Of a DNA stretch of 64,000 nt, positions 35,694 to 44,723 are shown piece by piece. Under the pieces are notes generated by a model that was given only the letters and a program-made list of their open reading frames with translations, was not told where the DNA came from and searched no databases. The translations under genes were made by a program, and so were the position numbers. Source of the stretch: Deltaproteobacteria bacterium UBA5205. Lineage in GTDB: Bacteria > Desulfobacterota > Syntrophorhabdia > Syntrophorhabdales > Syntrophorhabdaceae. Location of the stretch: contig DHVP01000025.1 of assembly GCA_002412715.1 (NCBI GenBank), forward strand, positions 106,613 to 170,612, read 5' to 3'. Within the stretch, counting starts at the first letter, position 1; each line of letters begins with the position of its first letter.

Positions 35694-36650
35694 ATGGTTC
35701 TACCACGAGATTTAATAGAAAAGTTGGTACCCTCTGGCGAGCCGCCCGATTATTTTCTAGACAGAAACGCGAAAAAGCTTGCGAATTCAGTTGAAAATGA
35801 ACTCTTAAGGCGATCCTATCTTTGGTGCAACGCCTTAATGAACGCAGGTCTTGACTTGATGAGTAAGATGCCCCCGAGATTGATTGGGTACTCTGGCGGG
35901 TTTATACATATTGCCCGAGAAAATACGAATAAGCATCAACGAATCCCCCACATCGATGGATTTTCGTACGGCGTTGATATACTGATTGAGTCTGGAGACC
36001 CCAAGCCCCAGGCTATGTTACCTCTGAGAATCGACGATACCTTGTTTCCGGTTACGGTGAACTATGGCTTTATCGAGGAAACCGGTTGGCCCACACATCC
36101 TCACACGGGTACGGGAACATGTTGGGTGGAAAACCAAACATCGCCGGCACGCTGGAAAAAGGGCATACTCACCTGTCGTCATACCGTTAAATCGATTCCT
36201 CTTGACGGTACCGTCAATCTCACGCCAAGTCGTGATTATTCTCATCCGATTCAAGGAAGTCTGGCGGATATCAGTGCCCAAACGATTGATGCTGCTATTG
36301 TCAGGATTAATGAAACGGAATGGCCCGCAGGATTGTCGCCTCTGCCTATATGTAATCCCGTGGCACCAGGCCAACCTCTTTCTTTTAACGGCAGGAGTTC
36401 TGTTGGCACCGGTTCCGTTCTGCGGGTATTTCAACACCCCAGTTATATAGGAAACTTATTTGGCCAACGTATCTTTACGGACTGCTATGGAAAACATGGC
36501 GATAGCGGGGCTCTGTTTATCGATCCGAGCATTCGAAAAGGGATCGGGATACACATAGGATCTGTTCATACCGGATCGGGCAATAGGGAAGGTCTGTGCC
36601 AGCATCTTGCACAGGCTTCTCTATTTTTTGGGTTTTCAACGTTTCTATAA
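35694..36650 (+). CDS. Trypsin-fold serine protease
   Basis: 318 residues, no signal peptide, so probably cytoplasmic. Catalytic triad by pattern: His at about 163 in LTCRHTV, Asp at about 199 in TIDAAIVRI, Ser at about 271 in YGKHGDSGALF with the oxyanion GDSG. The N-terminal 130 residues (ENELLRRSYLWCNALMNAGLDLMSK...) have no named domain and may be a sensor or partner interface. The next gene, 17 bp downstream, is a Trypco1-like protein, the pairing described for predicted bacterial conflict systems. The start ATG 35694 has AGGAG at a rather long spacing. Confidence 0.85.
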   Translation: MVLPRDLIEKLVPSGEPPDYFLDRNAKKLANSVENELLRRSYLWCNALMNAGLDLMSKMPPRLIGYSGGFIHIARENTNKHQRIPHIDGFSYGVDILIESGDPKPQAMLPLRIDDTLFPVTVNYGFIEETGWPTHPHTGTGTCWVENQTSPARWKKGILTCRHTVKSIPLDGTVNLTPSRDYSHPIQGSLADISAQTIDAAIVRINETEWPAGLSPLPICNPVAPGQPLSFNGRSSVGTGSVLRVFQHPSYIGNLFGQRIFTDCYGKHGDSGALFIDPSIRKGIGIHIGSVHTGSGNREGLCQHLAQASLFFGFSTFL

Positions 36651-36667
36651 AATCGGAGGCGACAAGC

Positions 36668-37003
36668 ATGTCCGACAGCAAAAACAAAATTACGCTCATG
36701 ATTCCGGCGTCCCGGAGCGAGCTTTCCTATGAAGATAGAGGAGGTGGAGAAGAGTACGGCCTACGAGACGCTATACGGTTGATAACTACCACGAAGGAAA
36801 TTGACTCTGAAACGATAGAAAAGCACATTGGCGGGATCATTAGCCAAATTGATGGAATTCTTGGCAAGATAAGCAACACAGTTACGGGTAACTGGAAGGT
36901 CCAAAACATTAGCGTTGGCCTCAGTCTCAACGCAGAAGGCTCTATTGGAATTGCCACCGCGGGAGTCGAAACATCGATAGAGATAAGCTTTTCTCCTAAA
37001 TGA
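36668..37003 (+). CDS. Trypco1-like small protein (trypsin-co-occurring domain)
   Basis: 111 residues from ATG 36668, with GGAGG nine bases upstream and a 17-bp gap from the protease stop. It has a two-part form: strands (SDSKNKITLMIPASRSELSYED), a helical part, then GNWKVQNISVGLSLNAEGSIGIATAGVETSIEISFSPK, which fits the C-terminal beta pattern I know for trypsin-co-occurring domain 1 proteins. It is likely the regulator or toggle of the protease. The family assignment is based on pattern and on its neighbour, so moderate. Confidence 0.6.
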   Translation: MSDSKNKITLMIPASRSELSYEDRGGGEEYGLRDAIRLITTTKEIDSETIEKHIGGIISQIDGILGKISNTVTGNWKVQNISVGLSLNAEGSIGIATAGVETSIEISFSPK

Positions 37004-37069
37004 ATGAAAGGCAGTTTGCATGGCGTGGGGTCACCCATTAGAGGGCACTCTGCGGCCCCAGGATGTTGC

Positions 37070-37110
37070 TCTTCCCGAGAATATGAAAATGCGAAGGCCC
37101 CCAAGTTCCG
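37070..37110 (-). repeat. Dispersed repeat A, degenerate copy
   Basis: Reads on the minus strand as GCGGAACTTGGGGGCCTTCGC followed by ATTTTCATATTCTCGGGA, a diverged form of AACTTTGGGGACGCCCTTCGCATTTTC. Sits between the Trypco1-like gene and the EFR1 gene. Confidence 0.55.
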
Positions 37111-37229
37111 CTTTGCGCGCCTTCGGCGAAAACATGGCAGGAGCGGCCAGCAAACCCCTGAAATGAAAAATGCGTCGAGACGTCCTTAAATGGTATACTT
37201 GCGACAGATCGTGATGAAAGGATCTGCCT

Positions 37230-38057
37230 ATGGATATTGAATCGATCACGTGTGTTTATTTTTCTCCTACGGGAACGACGAGGAGAATCGTTGAAAAAAT
37301 AGCGGCTGGGATGCAGGGCGAGCGGGTGAAAGTTTTCGATTGCACAAAGAGATCGCAGCGCTCCGGTATCTCACGTGTCCTTCGTGATGAGGTTGTCATA
37401 CTCGCAGCGCCCGTCTACTACGGGAGAATTCCAGAGCCGGCGATTGATTGCTTCACGAAAATATCCGCCGACAAGACCCCCGCGGTGCTCGTGGTGGTTT
37501 ACGGCAACCGTGCGTACGATGATGCCCTGATCGAACTGTATGATATTGCCGTGGCACGGGGATTCATTCCCATCGCCGCAGGCGCCTTTATCGGAGAGCA
37601 TTCGTATTCCACAGAATCCCTGCCCATGGCCACAGGCCGACCGGATGAGGAGGACCTCGGGGCAGCCCGCGAATTTGGCTCGGCCATCAGGAACAAAGTC
37701 CTCGGCATCGCATCTCTTGAGGCAACCGCGCCGATCCACGTTCCCGGCCACAGGCCCTACGTTGAACCGGAGGGGCTCTATCGACTGAGGAAAATGCGGG
37801 AGAACGCCTCCGTTACACCCGAAACCGATGAATCGTTATGCACCCGTTGCAACGCGTGCATCGAGGCCTGTCCCCAGAACGCCATCGACCGCATTGATGT
37901 GACAAAAACGGACGGATCCCGGTGCATACTCTGCTGCGCCTGCGTCAAGGCATGCCCTGTGGGAGCAAGAAGACTGATAGAGCCCGCGCTCCTTCTCCTT
38001 ATGAGAAAAATCCAGGAGTTGTGCCGGGAGAGGAAAGAGCGGGAGTACTATCTTTAG
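37230..38057 (+). CDS. EFR1-type flavodoxin/ferredoxin protein
   Basis: 275 residues. N-terminal flavodoxin fold with the phosphate loop YFSPTGTTRRIVEKIA, then GRIPEPAIDCF and VYGNRAYDDALIELYDI. The C-terminus carries two [4Fe-4S] motifs: CTRCNACIEACPQNAI and CILCCACVKACPVGA. It should bridge FMN and ferredoxin-type clusters in anaerobic electron transfer. AAAGGAT precedes ATG 37230. Confidence 0.92.
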   Translation: MDIESITCVYFSPTGTTRRIVEKIAAGMQGERVKVFDCTKRSQRSGISRVLRDEVVILAAPVYYGRIPEPAIDCFTKISADKTPAVLVVVYGNRAYDDALIELYDIAVARGFIPIAAGAFIGEHSYSTESLPMATGRPDEEDLGAAREFGSAIRNKVLGIASLEATAPIHVPGHRPYVEPEGLYRLRKMRENASVTPETDESLCTRCNACIEACPQNAIDRIDVTKTDGSRCILCCACVKACPVGARRLIEPALLLLMRKIQELCRERKEREYYL

Positions 38058-38084
38058 AAAATTCATTTCTGTTTCACACTTAAC

Positions 38085-38148
38085 ATAACTCAGAATAACT
38101 CAAGATAACTTTAAAACACTTGACATATTTTCTCTTCCGGAGAATCAT
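38085..38148 (+). promoter_or_regulatory. ATAACT triple repeat and promoter before CVNH genes
   Basis: Three ATAACT boxes begin exactly 10 bp apart (38085, 38095, 38105), then TTGACA (38120-38125), 17 bp, AATCAT (38143-38148). Spacing of one helical turn suggests an activator binding on one face of DNA. The -10 box is weak. AAGGAGAC follows before ATG 38177. Confidence 0.5.
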
Positions 38149-38176
38149 TTAAGGAAAACACAACAAGGAGACACCT

Positions 38177-38650
38177 ATGGGAAAAGAGCGGAAGTGGTCT
38201 TGTGTGCTGTGGAAGGTCTCACTGGCGGCGTTTTGTTTTGCTGTCGTTTCTGTCATCGGCGCGAGTTATGCGTGCGCGGATACTGCACCCAACGGCAGTT
38301 ACAAGAAGACGTGCGCAAGCATATACTACAACGAAAGCTCGGATAGAATAACCAGCGCGAGCTGCAAGAAGATGGACGGCAAATCCAATACGACGCAGCT
38401 CCAGAAAGCCAACCAGTGTATCAGCAATGGCGGGGACATTTCCAACTGTGACGGGACGCTCGAGTGCACGGGGGTCAACCTCCCGAACGTGGGTTCCTAT
38501 CAAAGGTCCTGCTGGTGCTGCAGGATGGTCGGCAGCACGCTGGGATGCTACTGCAATCCGAAGAAGGGCAAGTCAAAGTGGACCACCCTGAGCAACGCGA
38601 GTACTTATTCGGACATCTGGAACGACAACGGCAAGCTGAAAGGCAAGTAG
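38177..38650 (+). CDS. Secreted cyanovirin-N homology (CVNH) protein 1
   Basis: 157 residues with a signal peptide (VLWKVSLAAFCFAVVSVIGASYACA, cleaved near residue 35). The mature region has the CVNH pattern in two halves: GSYKKTCASIYYN...ITSASCKKM, GDISNCDGTLECTG, then GSYQRSCWCCRMVGSTLGCYC...SDIWNDNGKLKGK. CVNH lectins bind mannose-type or other glycans. The second half has extra Cys (CWCC...CYC), unlike the classical fold. It is followed 37 bp later by a paralogue. Confidence 0.82.
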   Translation: MGKERKWSCVLWKVSLAAFCFAVVSVIGASYACADTAPNGSYKKTCASIYYNESSDRITSASCKKMDGKSNTTQLQKANQCISNGGDISNCDGTLECTGVNLPNVGSYQRSCWCCRMVGSTLGCYCNPKKGKSKWTTLSNASTYSDIWNDNGKLKGK

Positions 38651-38687
38651 ACGCCCGTGCGGGAAACCTGAAAGGGAGGTGCGGAAG

Positions 38688-39167
38688 ATGACAGGAATGC
38701 GAAGAACGCACCGGGACATGGTGAAGACCGTCTTGATCCTGTTTTGTTTTACGGTCGTCTGTGTGTTCGGAGCGGGTAGTGCCCTGGGTTCGGACCAGCC
38801 GCCCCCCGGCACCTACAAGAAAACGTGTAGAAACATAGATTACTCCGCAAACCAGAACAAGATACTCAATGCGAGCTGCAAAACGCTCAGCGGCAGTTGG
38901 AAGCCAGCGCATTTCAGCAGCGTCAGCCAGTGTCTGGCCCAGCGAGGCGACATCGAAAACTGCAACGGGACGATCGAATGCACCCGTGTGGGCATTCCCA
39001 GCCAGGGCAGCTACAGACAATCATGTTTCTGCTGCAGGATGGTCGGCACCACACTCAGCTGCTACTGCATTACAAAGAAGAACGTGTCACGCTGGACATC
39101 CCTGGCCAACGCCGGCAGTTATGGAAACATCTGGAATGACAACGGGGTGTTAAAGGGCGGCAGATGA
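38688..39167 (+). CDS. Secreted CVNH protein 2 (tandem paralogue)
   Basis: About 159 residues from ATG 38688, with GGGAGG upstream. Signal peptide TVLILFCFTVVCVFGAGSALG, then GTYKKTCRNIDYSANQNKIL, GDIENCNGTIECT, GSYRQSCFCCRMVGTTLSCYC, YGNIWNDNGVLKGG. The same Cys pattern as its neighbour shows recent duplication and shared function. The pair is probably one operon with the upstream promoter at 38120. Confidence 0.82.
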   Translation: MTGMRRTHRDMVKTVLILFCFTVVCVFGAGSALGSDQPPPGTYKKTCRNIDYSANQNKILNASCKTLSGSWKPAHFSSVSQCLAQRGDIENCNGTIECTRVGIPSQGSYRQSCFCCRMVGTTLSCYCITKKNVSRWTSLANAGSYGNIWNDNGVLKGGR

Positions 39168-39207
39168 TCCCTGTCCCCGCCCCCTCTTCAGGATCCACGA
39201 CAGGCCC

Positions 39208-40182
39208 TTAGAAGGACGTCTTCAGGATTAGTCCCATGATGGGAGCAGTGTTATAGCTCGTGCTGTCAATCCTTTCGCCCGTCCTGTCCTCGACCCTTAT
39301 AGAACCGGCAAAGGCGGCGCCTCCATACACGCTCATACTGACATTCTTTCCCAACTGACGGCTGAGATTAAGGTACCCTATAAGCGCGTTGGTCTGACCC
39401 ACGCCCCCCGGCACGAGACCGCTGTCGGACAGGCGGAAGCGGCGCGACCGATAGCCACCGCCAAGGGATAGCTCCCACCCGCTTCCCATTGTGTATGCCA
39501 GTTCAAGTCCGGCGGGCCCTGCGGCACTGATTGGATAAGGGTTTCTGAGTAGAAACTTGTCGGTGATCTTCCAGTTGATAATAATCGTCGGAAACACGGC
39601 GGAATTCTCGAGGCGATAAAACGCACCGACAGCAAAGCCTATGGTAAACCTGGGGTTCGGAGTGTACGCTGCCCCCGCAGACCCCCCGTAAAGGAAAGAC
39701 CTGCCGAACTGAGCCCCTTCCTCGCCGGAATACTGCCCGGAAGTGGCAACAAACAGGCTCCACGTCGGGTTGATGGCGTATCGCACCCTCCCGCTAATCC
39801 CCACCATGTGAATCTTGTTCCATGGGTCGGAAACGGCAAAACCGGTAAGGGGCGTGAAGTTATAATCGTTAAATTCATAGGAGAGGCCAAGGCCCAGGTT
39901 GGTCTTTTCACTCACCTGTGCTGCCGCTTTCAGTTCCGTCATGACAGTGGTAAGAGTGAGATTGCCGCCGCCACTCACATGGGTTTTCGGTACATAGAGG
40001 GGTGACATCTCAAAGGAAAACTTTATTTTGTCCCCCATGCCTGCGTCAAGGGCTTTGTGCGACGCCTGTCCATAAAGATCGGTGAACCCGCAAAAACACA
40101 ACAAAAGACCGATTGCCCCAATGCAAAAGAAGTTGACGCTGCATGCCGGTTGTTTGTTTACACACTTCACTGTTTGTTTCAT
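39208..40182 (-). CDS. Outer-membrane beta-barrel protein (DUF6268-like)
   Basis: 324 residues with a signal segment (NFFCIGAIGLLLCFCGFTDLYG) and an all-beta barrel with alternating strands, such as FSFEMSPLYVP, NLGLGLSYEFNDYNF, GGSAGAAYTPNPRFTIGFAVGAFYRL, WELSLGGGYRSRRFRL, NVSMSVYGGAAFAG, and a terminal GLILKTSF ending in Phe. This matches uncharacterised DUF6268-type outer-membrane proteins. It is convergent with the CVNH pair, 40 bp apart. Confidence 0.72.
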   Translation of the reverse strand: MKQTVKCVNKQPACSVNFFCIGAIGLLLCFCGFTDLYGQASHKALDAGMGDKIKFSFEMSPLYVPKTHVSGGGNLTLTTVMTELKAAAQVSEKTNLGLGLSYEFNDYNFTPLTGFAVSDPWNKIHMVGISGRVRYAINPTWSLFVATSGQYSGEEGAQFGRSFLYGGSAGAAYTPNPRFTIGFAVGAFYRLENSAVFPTIIINWKITDKFLLRNPYPISAAGPAGLELAYTMGSGWELSLGGGYRSRRFRLSDSGLVPGGVGQTNALIGYLNLSRQLGKNVSMSVYGGAAFAGSIRVEDRTGERIDSTSYNTAPIMGLILKTSF

Positions 40183-40383
40183 TCATGACCTCCCCTATAT
40201 TGTAGTTTACTTTAAGAGATCACGGGGTCAAATCTTTATTTTGAATTTCTAACTGCCATGCCAACCCTTGCACGCCGGTGGAGCGGCACGGCGTCTTGTC
40301 ATGTATGTCCCTGATATGATAATGTAGATCATCCGGCATTGCGACGGAGGAAACCGTTTCTCCGGCAGGAAAAGGCCCATCCA

Positions 40384-41004
40384 ATGGATATTGCGAAAAC
40401 CAACGTCCTCATACTTTTCGCCCATCCCCGGTTCGAAAGATCGAGGGTGAACCGGGCCCTCCTTAAGGAGGCCTCAAACCTGCCAGGCGTCACCCTTCAC
40501 GACCTATACGAGGAATACCCCGATTTCAACGTGGACGTGGAGCGGGAAAAAGAACTCCTTCTCAACCACCAGGTCGTCATCTGGCAGCATCCCCTGTACA
40601 TGTACGGGGCGCCGGCCCTGCTCAAACAATGGATCGACATGGTGCTGGAACACGGCTGGGCCCACGGCGAAGGCGGCAATAATCTCAGGGGCAAAATCAT
40701 CTTCAACACGCTGACGGCGGGCGGCACGAGAGATATCTACGTGTCGGGCGGGCACGGGTATACCCTTCGGGAGTTTTTTATATCCTTTGAACAGACAGCG
40801 CGCCTGTGCAACATGGTCTACCTGCCCCCTTTTGTCGTGCACGGCACCTATCTCCTGACGGACCGGGAGGCGGAGGAATACGGACGGCTCTATCGCGACC
40901 TTCTTGAGCGACTGACGATAGTCGGAACGGACCTGAGAGACATTCTGGAGTACGAATATCTCAACGACTGGCTTGAAGCCGGGAAGGAACGGGCTGACAG
41001 ATGA
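40384..41004 (+). CDS. KefF/KefG-type NAD(P)H-quinone oxidoreductase
   Basis: About 206 residues from ATG 40384. Flavodoxin-like fold: NVLILFAHPRFERSRVNRALL, HDLYEEYPDFNVDVEREKELLLNHQVVIWQHPLYMYGAPALLKQWIDMVLEHGWAHG, a clear KefF/KefG pattern. It acts as the cytosolic ancillary subunit that activates the KefC-type potassium efflux antiporter. Its stop overlaps the antiporter start in ATGA, so they are translationally coupled. Confidence 0.92.
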   Translation: MDIAKTNVLILFAHPRFERSRVNRALLKEASNLPGVTLHDLYEEYPDFNVDVEREKELLLNHQVVIWQHPLYMYGAPALLKQWIDMVLEHGWAHGEGGNNLRGKIIFNTLTAGGTRDIYVSGGHGYTLREFFISFEQTARLCNMVYLPPFVVHGTYLLTDREAEEYGRLYRDLLERLTIVGTDLRDILEYEYLNDWLEAGKERADR

Positions 41005-42851
41005 ACAACGGTTTTCTTCACGATGCCCTGATCTATCTCACCGCCGCCATCGTGTTCGTACCCATCGCGAAGAAGCTGGGAATGGGTTCGGTGCTGGGCT
41101 ACCTCCTGGGCGGCATTATCATCGGCCCCTTCCTTCTTGGTTTTGTGGGCGAGGAAGGCAAGGACATCATGCACTTCGCCGAATTCGGCGTGGTGATGAT
41201 GCTCTTTCTCATCGGCCTTGAACTGGAACCCGCCAGCTTCTGGAGGATGCGTAAGCTCATCGCGGGAACGGGAGCGGTCCAACTGTGCGCTACGACACTG
41301 TTGTGTTTCGGCGGTCTCCTTGCTGCAGGTTTCTCCTGGCAGGCGGCCCTTGCCTGCGGCCTTGCCTTCTCCATGTCGTCCACCGCAATAGTGATGCAGA
41401 CCCTGCGCGAGAAAGGATTGACGAAGACAGCGTCCGGAAGGTCTTCCTTCGCTGTCCTGCTTTTCCAGGATATTTCAGTCATACCTATCCTTGCCCTCCT
41501 GCCCCTTTTGGCCATGTCGTCTGCGCCCCAGACGGCGGAAGGGCACAAAACGCTGCTCGAAGGCTTGCCCGGGTGGGCACAGACCCTGACCCTGATAGGG
41601 GCCGTGACTGCCGTCGTTCTGGGCGGGCGGCTTATCATCGTGCCCTTCCTGCGATTTATCGCCCGGATACGCCTCCGCGAACTTTTCACCGCCGCCGCAC
41701 TGCTCATCGTCATAGCCACCGCCGACCTGATGACCATAGTGGGTCTCAGCCCGGCCCTGGGGACATTCCTCGCGGGTGTGGTCCTTGCCAACTCCCAGTT
41801 CCGCCACGAACTGGAAAGCGACGTCGAACCCTTTAAGGGCGTGCTCCTCGGCCTGTTCTTCATAGCCGTGGGGGCCTCCATCAATTTCAGGCTGATCCTG
41901 GACAATCCTCTTACGGTCACCGTGCTTGTCCTGGGCGTTATCGTCGTCAAGGCCTTCGTGCTCAACATAACGGGCAGGATGACCCGCCTCAGTTTCGACC
42001 AGAATTCCATCTTCACCCTGGCCCTCTCTCAGGTCGGTGAATTCGCCTTTGTCCTTTTCGCCTTCATTGCGCAGCTAGGTATCCTGTCAGGCCACTGGTC
42101 GGATATGATGATGGGTGTCACGGCCATCAGTATGGCGGTGACACCCTTTTTGCTTCTCGTGAACGAGCGGCTTATCCTCCCGAGATTCGGGACGAAGGAA
42201 GCCGGGGAGGAGAGAGAAGCAGACCGCATCGACGAGGAACAGGCCGTAATAATCGCTGGTTTCGGTCACTTCGGCAGCACCATCGGCCGGTTCCTCAGAG
42301 CTAACGGTATACAGACCACTATTCTGGACAACAATTCCGACACGGTGGATCTTTTGAGAAGAATGGGTTTCAAGGTCTTCTATGGCGACGCCACAAGGAT
42401 AGACATTCTGAAATCGGCCGGGGCTGACCATGCCAAGGTCCTCATCGCCTCCATCGACTCACCCGAGATAAACGCCGAGTTGGTGGAAAAGATAAAGACG
42501 GAGTTTCCCCATCTCACGATCATGGTGCGGGCCCGCAACCGCATCGACGCGTACGACCTTCTCGACGCCGGCGTGAAGAATATCTATCGCGAATCCCTGG
42601 AGACATCGGTACGGCTGGGGGTTGATACGCTTGTCCACCTCGGTTTCAGGAGATATACCGCCACCAGGGCGGGCCAGAACTTCATCAAGTACGATGAAGC
42701 GGCGCTCCCCCGTCTGGCCAAGCACCGCCACAACCAGGAGGCATACATATTCAACACCCGTGAAGAGATCTCTATCCAGGAAGAACTCCTCACGAAGGAC
42801 CGCGCAGACAACCCGGCAATAAACGACCACGCCTGGGACAGGAAAGCCTAG
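41001..42851 (+). CDS. KefB/KefC-type monovalent cation:proton antiporter
   Basis: 616 residues. About twelve membrane helices with LGYLLGGIIIGPFLLGFV, FGVVMMLFLIGLELEP and LGTFLAGVVLANSQFRHELESDVEPFKG. The cytosolic RCK domain follows (VIIAGFGHFGSTIGRFLRANGIQTTILDNN...VFYGDATRIDIL). It exports K+ in exchange for protons, controlled by the partner encoded upstream and by glutathione-like effectors. The C-terminal tail is charged. Confident as a CPA2/Kef homologue. Confidence 0.93.
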   Translation: MNNGFLHDALIYLTAAIVFVPIAKKLGMGSVLGYLLGGIIIGPFLLGFVGEEGKDIMHFAEFGVVMMLFLIGLELEPASFWRMRKLIAGTGAVQLCATTLLCFGGLLAAGFSWQAALACGLAFSMSSTAIVMQTLREKGLTKTASGRSSFAVLLFQDISVIPILALLPLLAMSSAPQTAEGHKTLLEGLPGWAQTLTLIGAVTAVVLGGRLIIVPFLRFIARIRLRELFTAAALLIVIATADLMTIVGLSPALGTFLAGVVLANSQFRHELESDVEPFKGVLLGLFFIAVGASINFRLILDNPLTVTVLVLGVIVVKAFVLNITGRMTRLSFDQNSIFTLALSQVGEFAFVLFAFIAQLGILSGHWSDMMMGVTAISMAVTPFLLLVNERLILPRFGTKEAGEEREADRIDEEQAVIIAGFGHFGSTIGRFLRANGIQTTILDNNSDTVDLLRRMGFKVFYGDATRIDILKSAGADHAKVLIASIDSPEINAELVEKIKTEFPHLTIMVRARNRIDAYDLLDAGVKNIYRESLETSVRLGVDTLVHLGFRRYTATRAGQNFIKYDEAALPRLAKHRHNQEAYIFNTREEISIQEELLTKDRADNPAINDHAWDRKA

Positions 42852-42904
42852 CAACTTTGGGGTTACTCCATCGTAGACAACGAGGAGCATTAGATAAATG
42901 GCGG

Positions 42905-43501
42905 TTACAGTTTTATGATAAAGCTCTCTCTCCTGTGAAAATCAGGTATAGAGCCGCAATGAGTCAGTGCCCAGCAAGTTTTATCTTTGTTGAATGTGAT
43001 GATGGCAGCAACACCTATCTCCAGGGATTGATCTTTACGAATAAGCTTGTCCAGATTGAATTCCATATCAAGCAAAAATGATCCTGATTGTCTTTGAGTT
43101 CTGAAAGGAAGTGAGACAATCAAAGGTTCCTCTCGCAGCTTATCGGCATGTCTTTCATTTCGATAGTGTTCGAAACGAAAGACGTTCCAATCTTCTGACG
43201 GCGAAAGATTGAATTCCCAGTACTGATCGTAATCCTTGACGGCAACGAAAAGTTCCAGACAGGTATTCTCCCAGAGGCCCTTTTTTCGAGATGGTTCCTG
43301 CTTCCGCTCGGGAATATCAATTCTCAGCAAACTTCCAATTATTTCATAATGGACAAAGAGGGTGTCAATCCGCCGGGCGAGGTGTCCTTTACATTCTATT
43401 CCCGATAGCGGCCCATCCTTTTCGAAAGGTCTTAAAGAAAAAGTTTGTTTTCCGTCTTGATTGTCCTGCTTCTTATAAATGTCAGAAATAGCCGGCCTCA
43501 A
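42905..43501 (-). CDS. DOMON-like domain protein
   Basis: 198 residues; pattern of bacterial DOMON-like beta-sandwich proteins: FSLRPFEKDGPLSGIECKGHL, LFVHYEIIGSLLRIDIP, RKKGLWENTCLELFVAVKDYDQYWEFNLSPSEDWNVFRFEHYR, EIGVAAIITFNKDKTCWALTHCGSIPDFHRRESF. It probably binds a ligand such as heme or sugar, as in the family. No signal peptide, so cytosolic. Alone in its transcription unit. Confidence 0.8.
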   Translation of the reverse strand: MRPAISDIYKKQDNQDGKQTFSLRPFEKDGPLSGIECKGHLARRIDTLFVHYEIIGSLLRIDIPERKQEPSRKKGLWENTCLELFVAVKDYDQYWEFNLSPSEDWNVFRFEHYRNERHADKLREEPLIVSLPFRTQRQSGSFLLDMEFNLDKLIRKDQSLEIGVAAIITFNKDKTCWALTHCGSIPDFHRRESFIIKL

Positions 43502-43651
43502 TTTTTATCCTTGCGAACAGATTCAGAATGCGCAGCCCGGAAAGACCCCGGCTGAAAAGTTGTCCCGGTATCGTCCTTCCATGAGATCCTTAAAGGGCGA
43601 GCCGTGGGGGGAGGTATCAGAATGGAGGGAGGATTGCCACGAATAGAGATT

Positions 43652-44302
43652 TCACCCCGGGAACGCCCCCTTCGCGGCGGCCACCGTATAGGCTTCGTCG
43701 GTTTTTGCCGGTTTAATCCCGTTCATGATAAGCTCGATCGCCTGCTCGCGGAACTCCAGAAGGTCCCAGCTCTCGTCCTTGAGAAGCCAGCGCGTCACGT
43801 AATGCTCAAGGGTACCGAGGAGCAGTTCCTGAATGATGACCGGGTCCATGTCATTCCTCACAGACCCTTCCCGCTGCCCCTGCTCGATAATGTGCCGAAG
43901 TGTCTTCAGCCACCCCCTGAAGAGGCGGTACCCGTTCGTTTTCTGAAAATTCTTATTAACTCTCAATTCAAGCATTGCTATACGCGCGTAGTCGGGGTTT
44001 GCCTTAAAGAAATAGAGGTAGAACCACGTGAACTTTGCCAGCTTGTTGTGGGCATCCTGGATCCCCTGCAGGTGGAGCTCCAGACCCTCACAGAAGGCGT
44101 TTGTTCTCTCCATGGGTATGAAAAACAGAAGATCTTCCTTGTTCTTGAAATGCTGATAGATGGTCCCTTCCGCCACTTCCGCCCTCTGGGCGATCTCAGA
44201 AATGCCGGCCTCGAGATAGCTCTTCCCTCCGAACACCTGGATGGCGGCTTTGACTATCTGCTCCCTGGTCGCGTCTTTTTTTCTATAATGAGTTGTGCTC
44301 AT
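43652..44302 (-). CDS. TetR family transcriptional regulator
   Basis: 216 residues. The N-terminal HTH reads TREQIVKAAIQVFGGKSYLEAGISEIAQRAEVAEGTIYQHFKNKEDLLFF, a textbook TetR motif. The ligand domain is helical. The exporter operon lies about 2.2 kb away on the same strand, so a regulatory link is possible but not supported by direct adjacency. Palindromic operator not identified. Confidence 0.92.
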   Translation of the reverse strand: MSTTHYRKKDATREQIVKAAIQVFGGKSYLEAGISEIAQRAEVAEGTIYQHFKNKEDLLFFIPMERTNAFCEGLELHLQGIQDAHNKLAKFTWFYLYFFKANPDYARIAMLELRVNKNFQKTNGYRLFRGWLKTLRHIIEQGQREGSVRNDMDPVIIQELLLGTLEHYVTRWLLKDESWDLLEFREQAIELIMNGIKPAKTDEAYTVAAAKGAFPG

Positions 44303-44453
44303 AAATTAGATGAACATTGTTTATTTCGTTCGTGACTGTTCAGGCTAACTCACCCACCCCTTTTTCATGCCAGTTCACCCGGGGACAACGTAATGCTCAG
44401 TTTTTACCATAATTATTTCCTTATGTTCAATTCTTTTCGGTTGCCTGGGGACT

Positions 44454-44588
44454 ATGCATCCTGCTGCCGAGGCGTGGAGAGGATACGGACGTGCGATCGG
44501 CATTCAGGAAAACGAACGGATGATCTGGTTCTGGATCGGATCTCATGGAGATTACGATAAGCTCGTCAAGCAGCTGAGAAAGGCATAG
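44454..44588 (+). pseudogene. C-terminal remnant of a RelE/HigB-like toxin
   Basis: ATG 44454 opens 44 codons: HPAAEAWRGYGRAIGIQENE followed by RMIWFWIGSHGDYDKLVKQL and RKA. The segment YRA.G...N..IWFWIG.H.DYD.L is the tail of a RelE-superfamily toxin. The N-terminal half is missing, so the protein is inactive. Confidence 0.5.
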
Positions 44589-44660
44589 AAAAGATCGTGA
44601 CGTTGTCTTTCGGAAGAACGCTTTAAGCCCGTCCCTCCCCATCCGGACGGCCCGCCCGCG

Positions 44661-44723
44661 GGAGAAAAGAATGTGAAGATCCGAAGGGCGTCCCCAAAGT
44701 TGCCCCGTCCCCAAAGTTGCCCC
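44661..44723 (-). repeat. Dispersed repeat A, double core
   Basis: Minus strand: GGGGCAACTTTGGGGAC twice, then GCCCTTCGGATCTTCACATTC. The second core is complete, the first partial. Confidence 0.75.
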
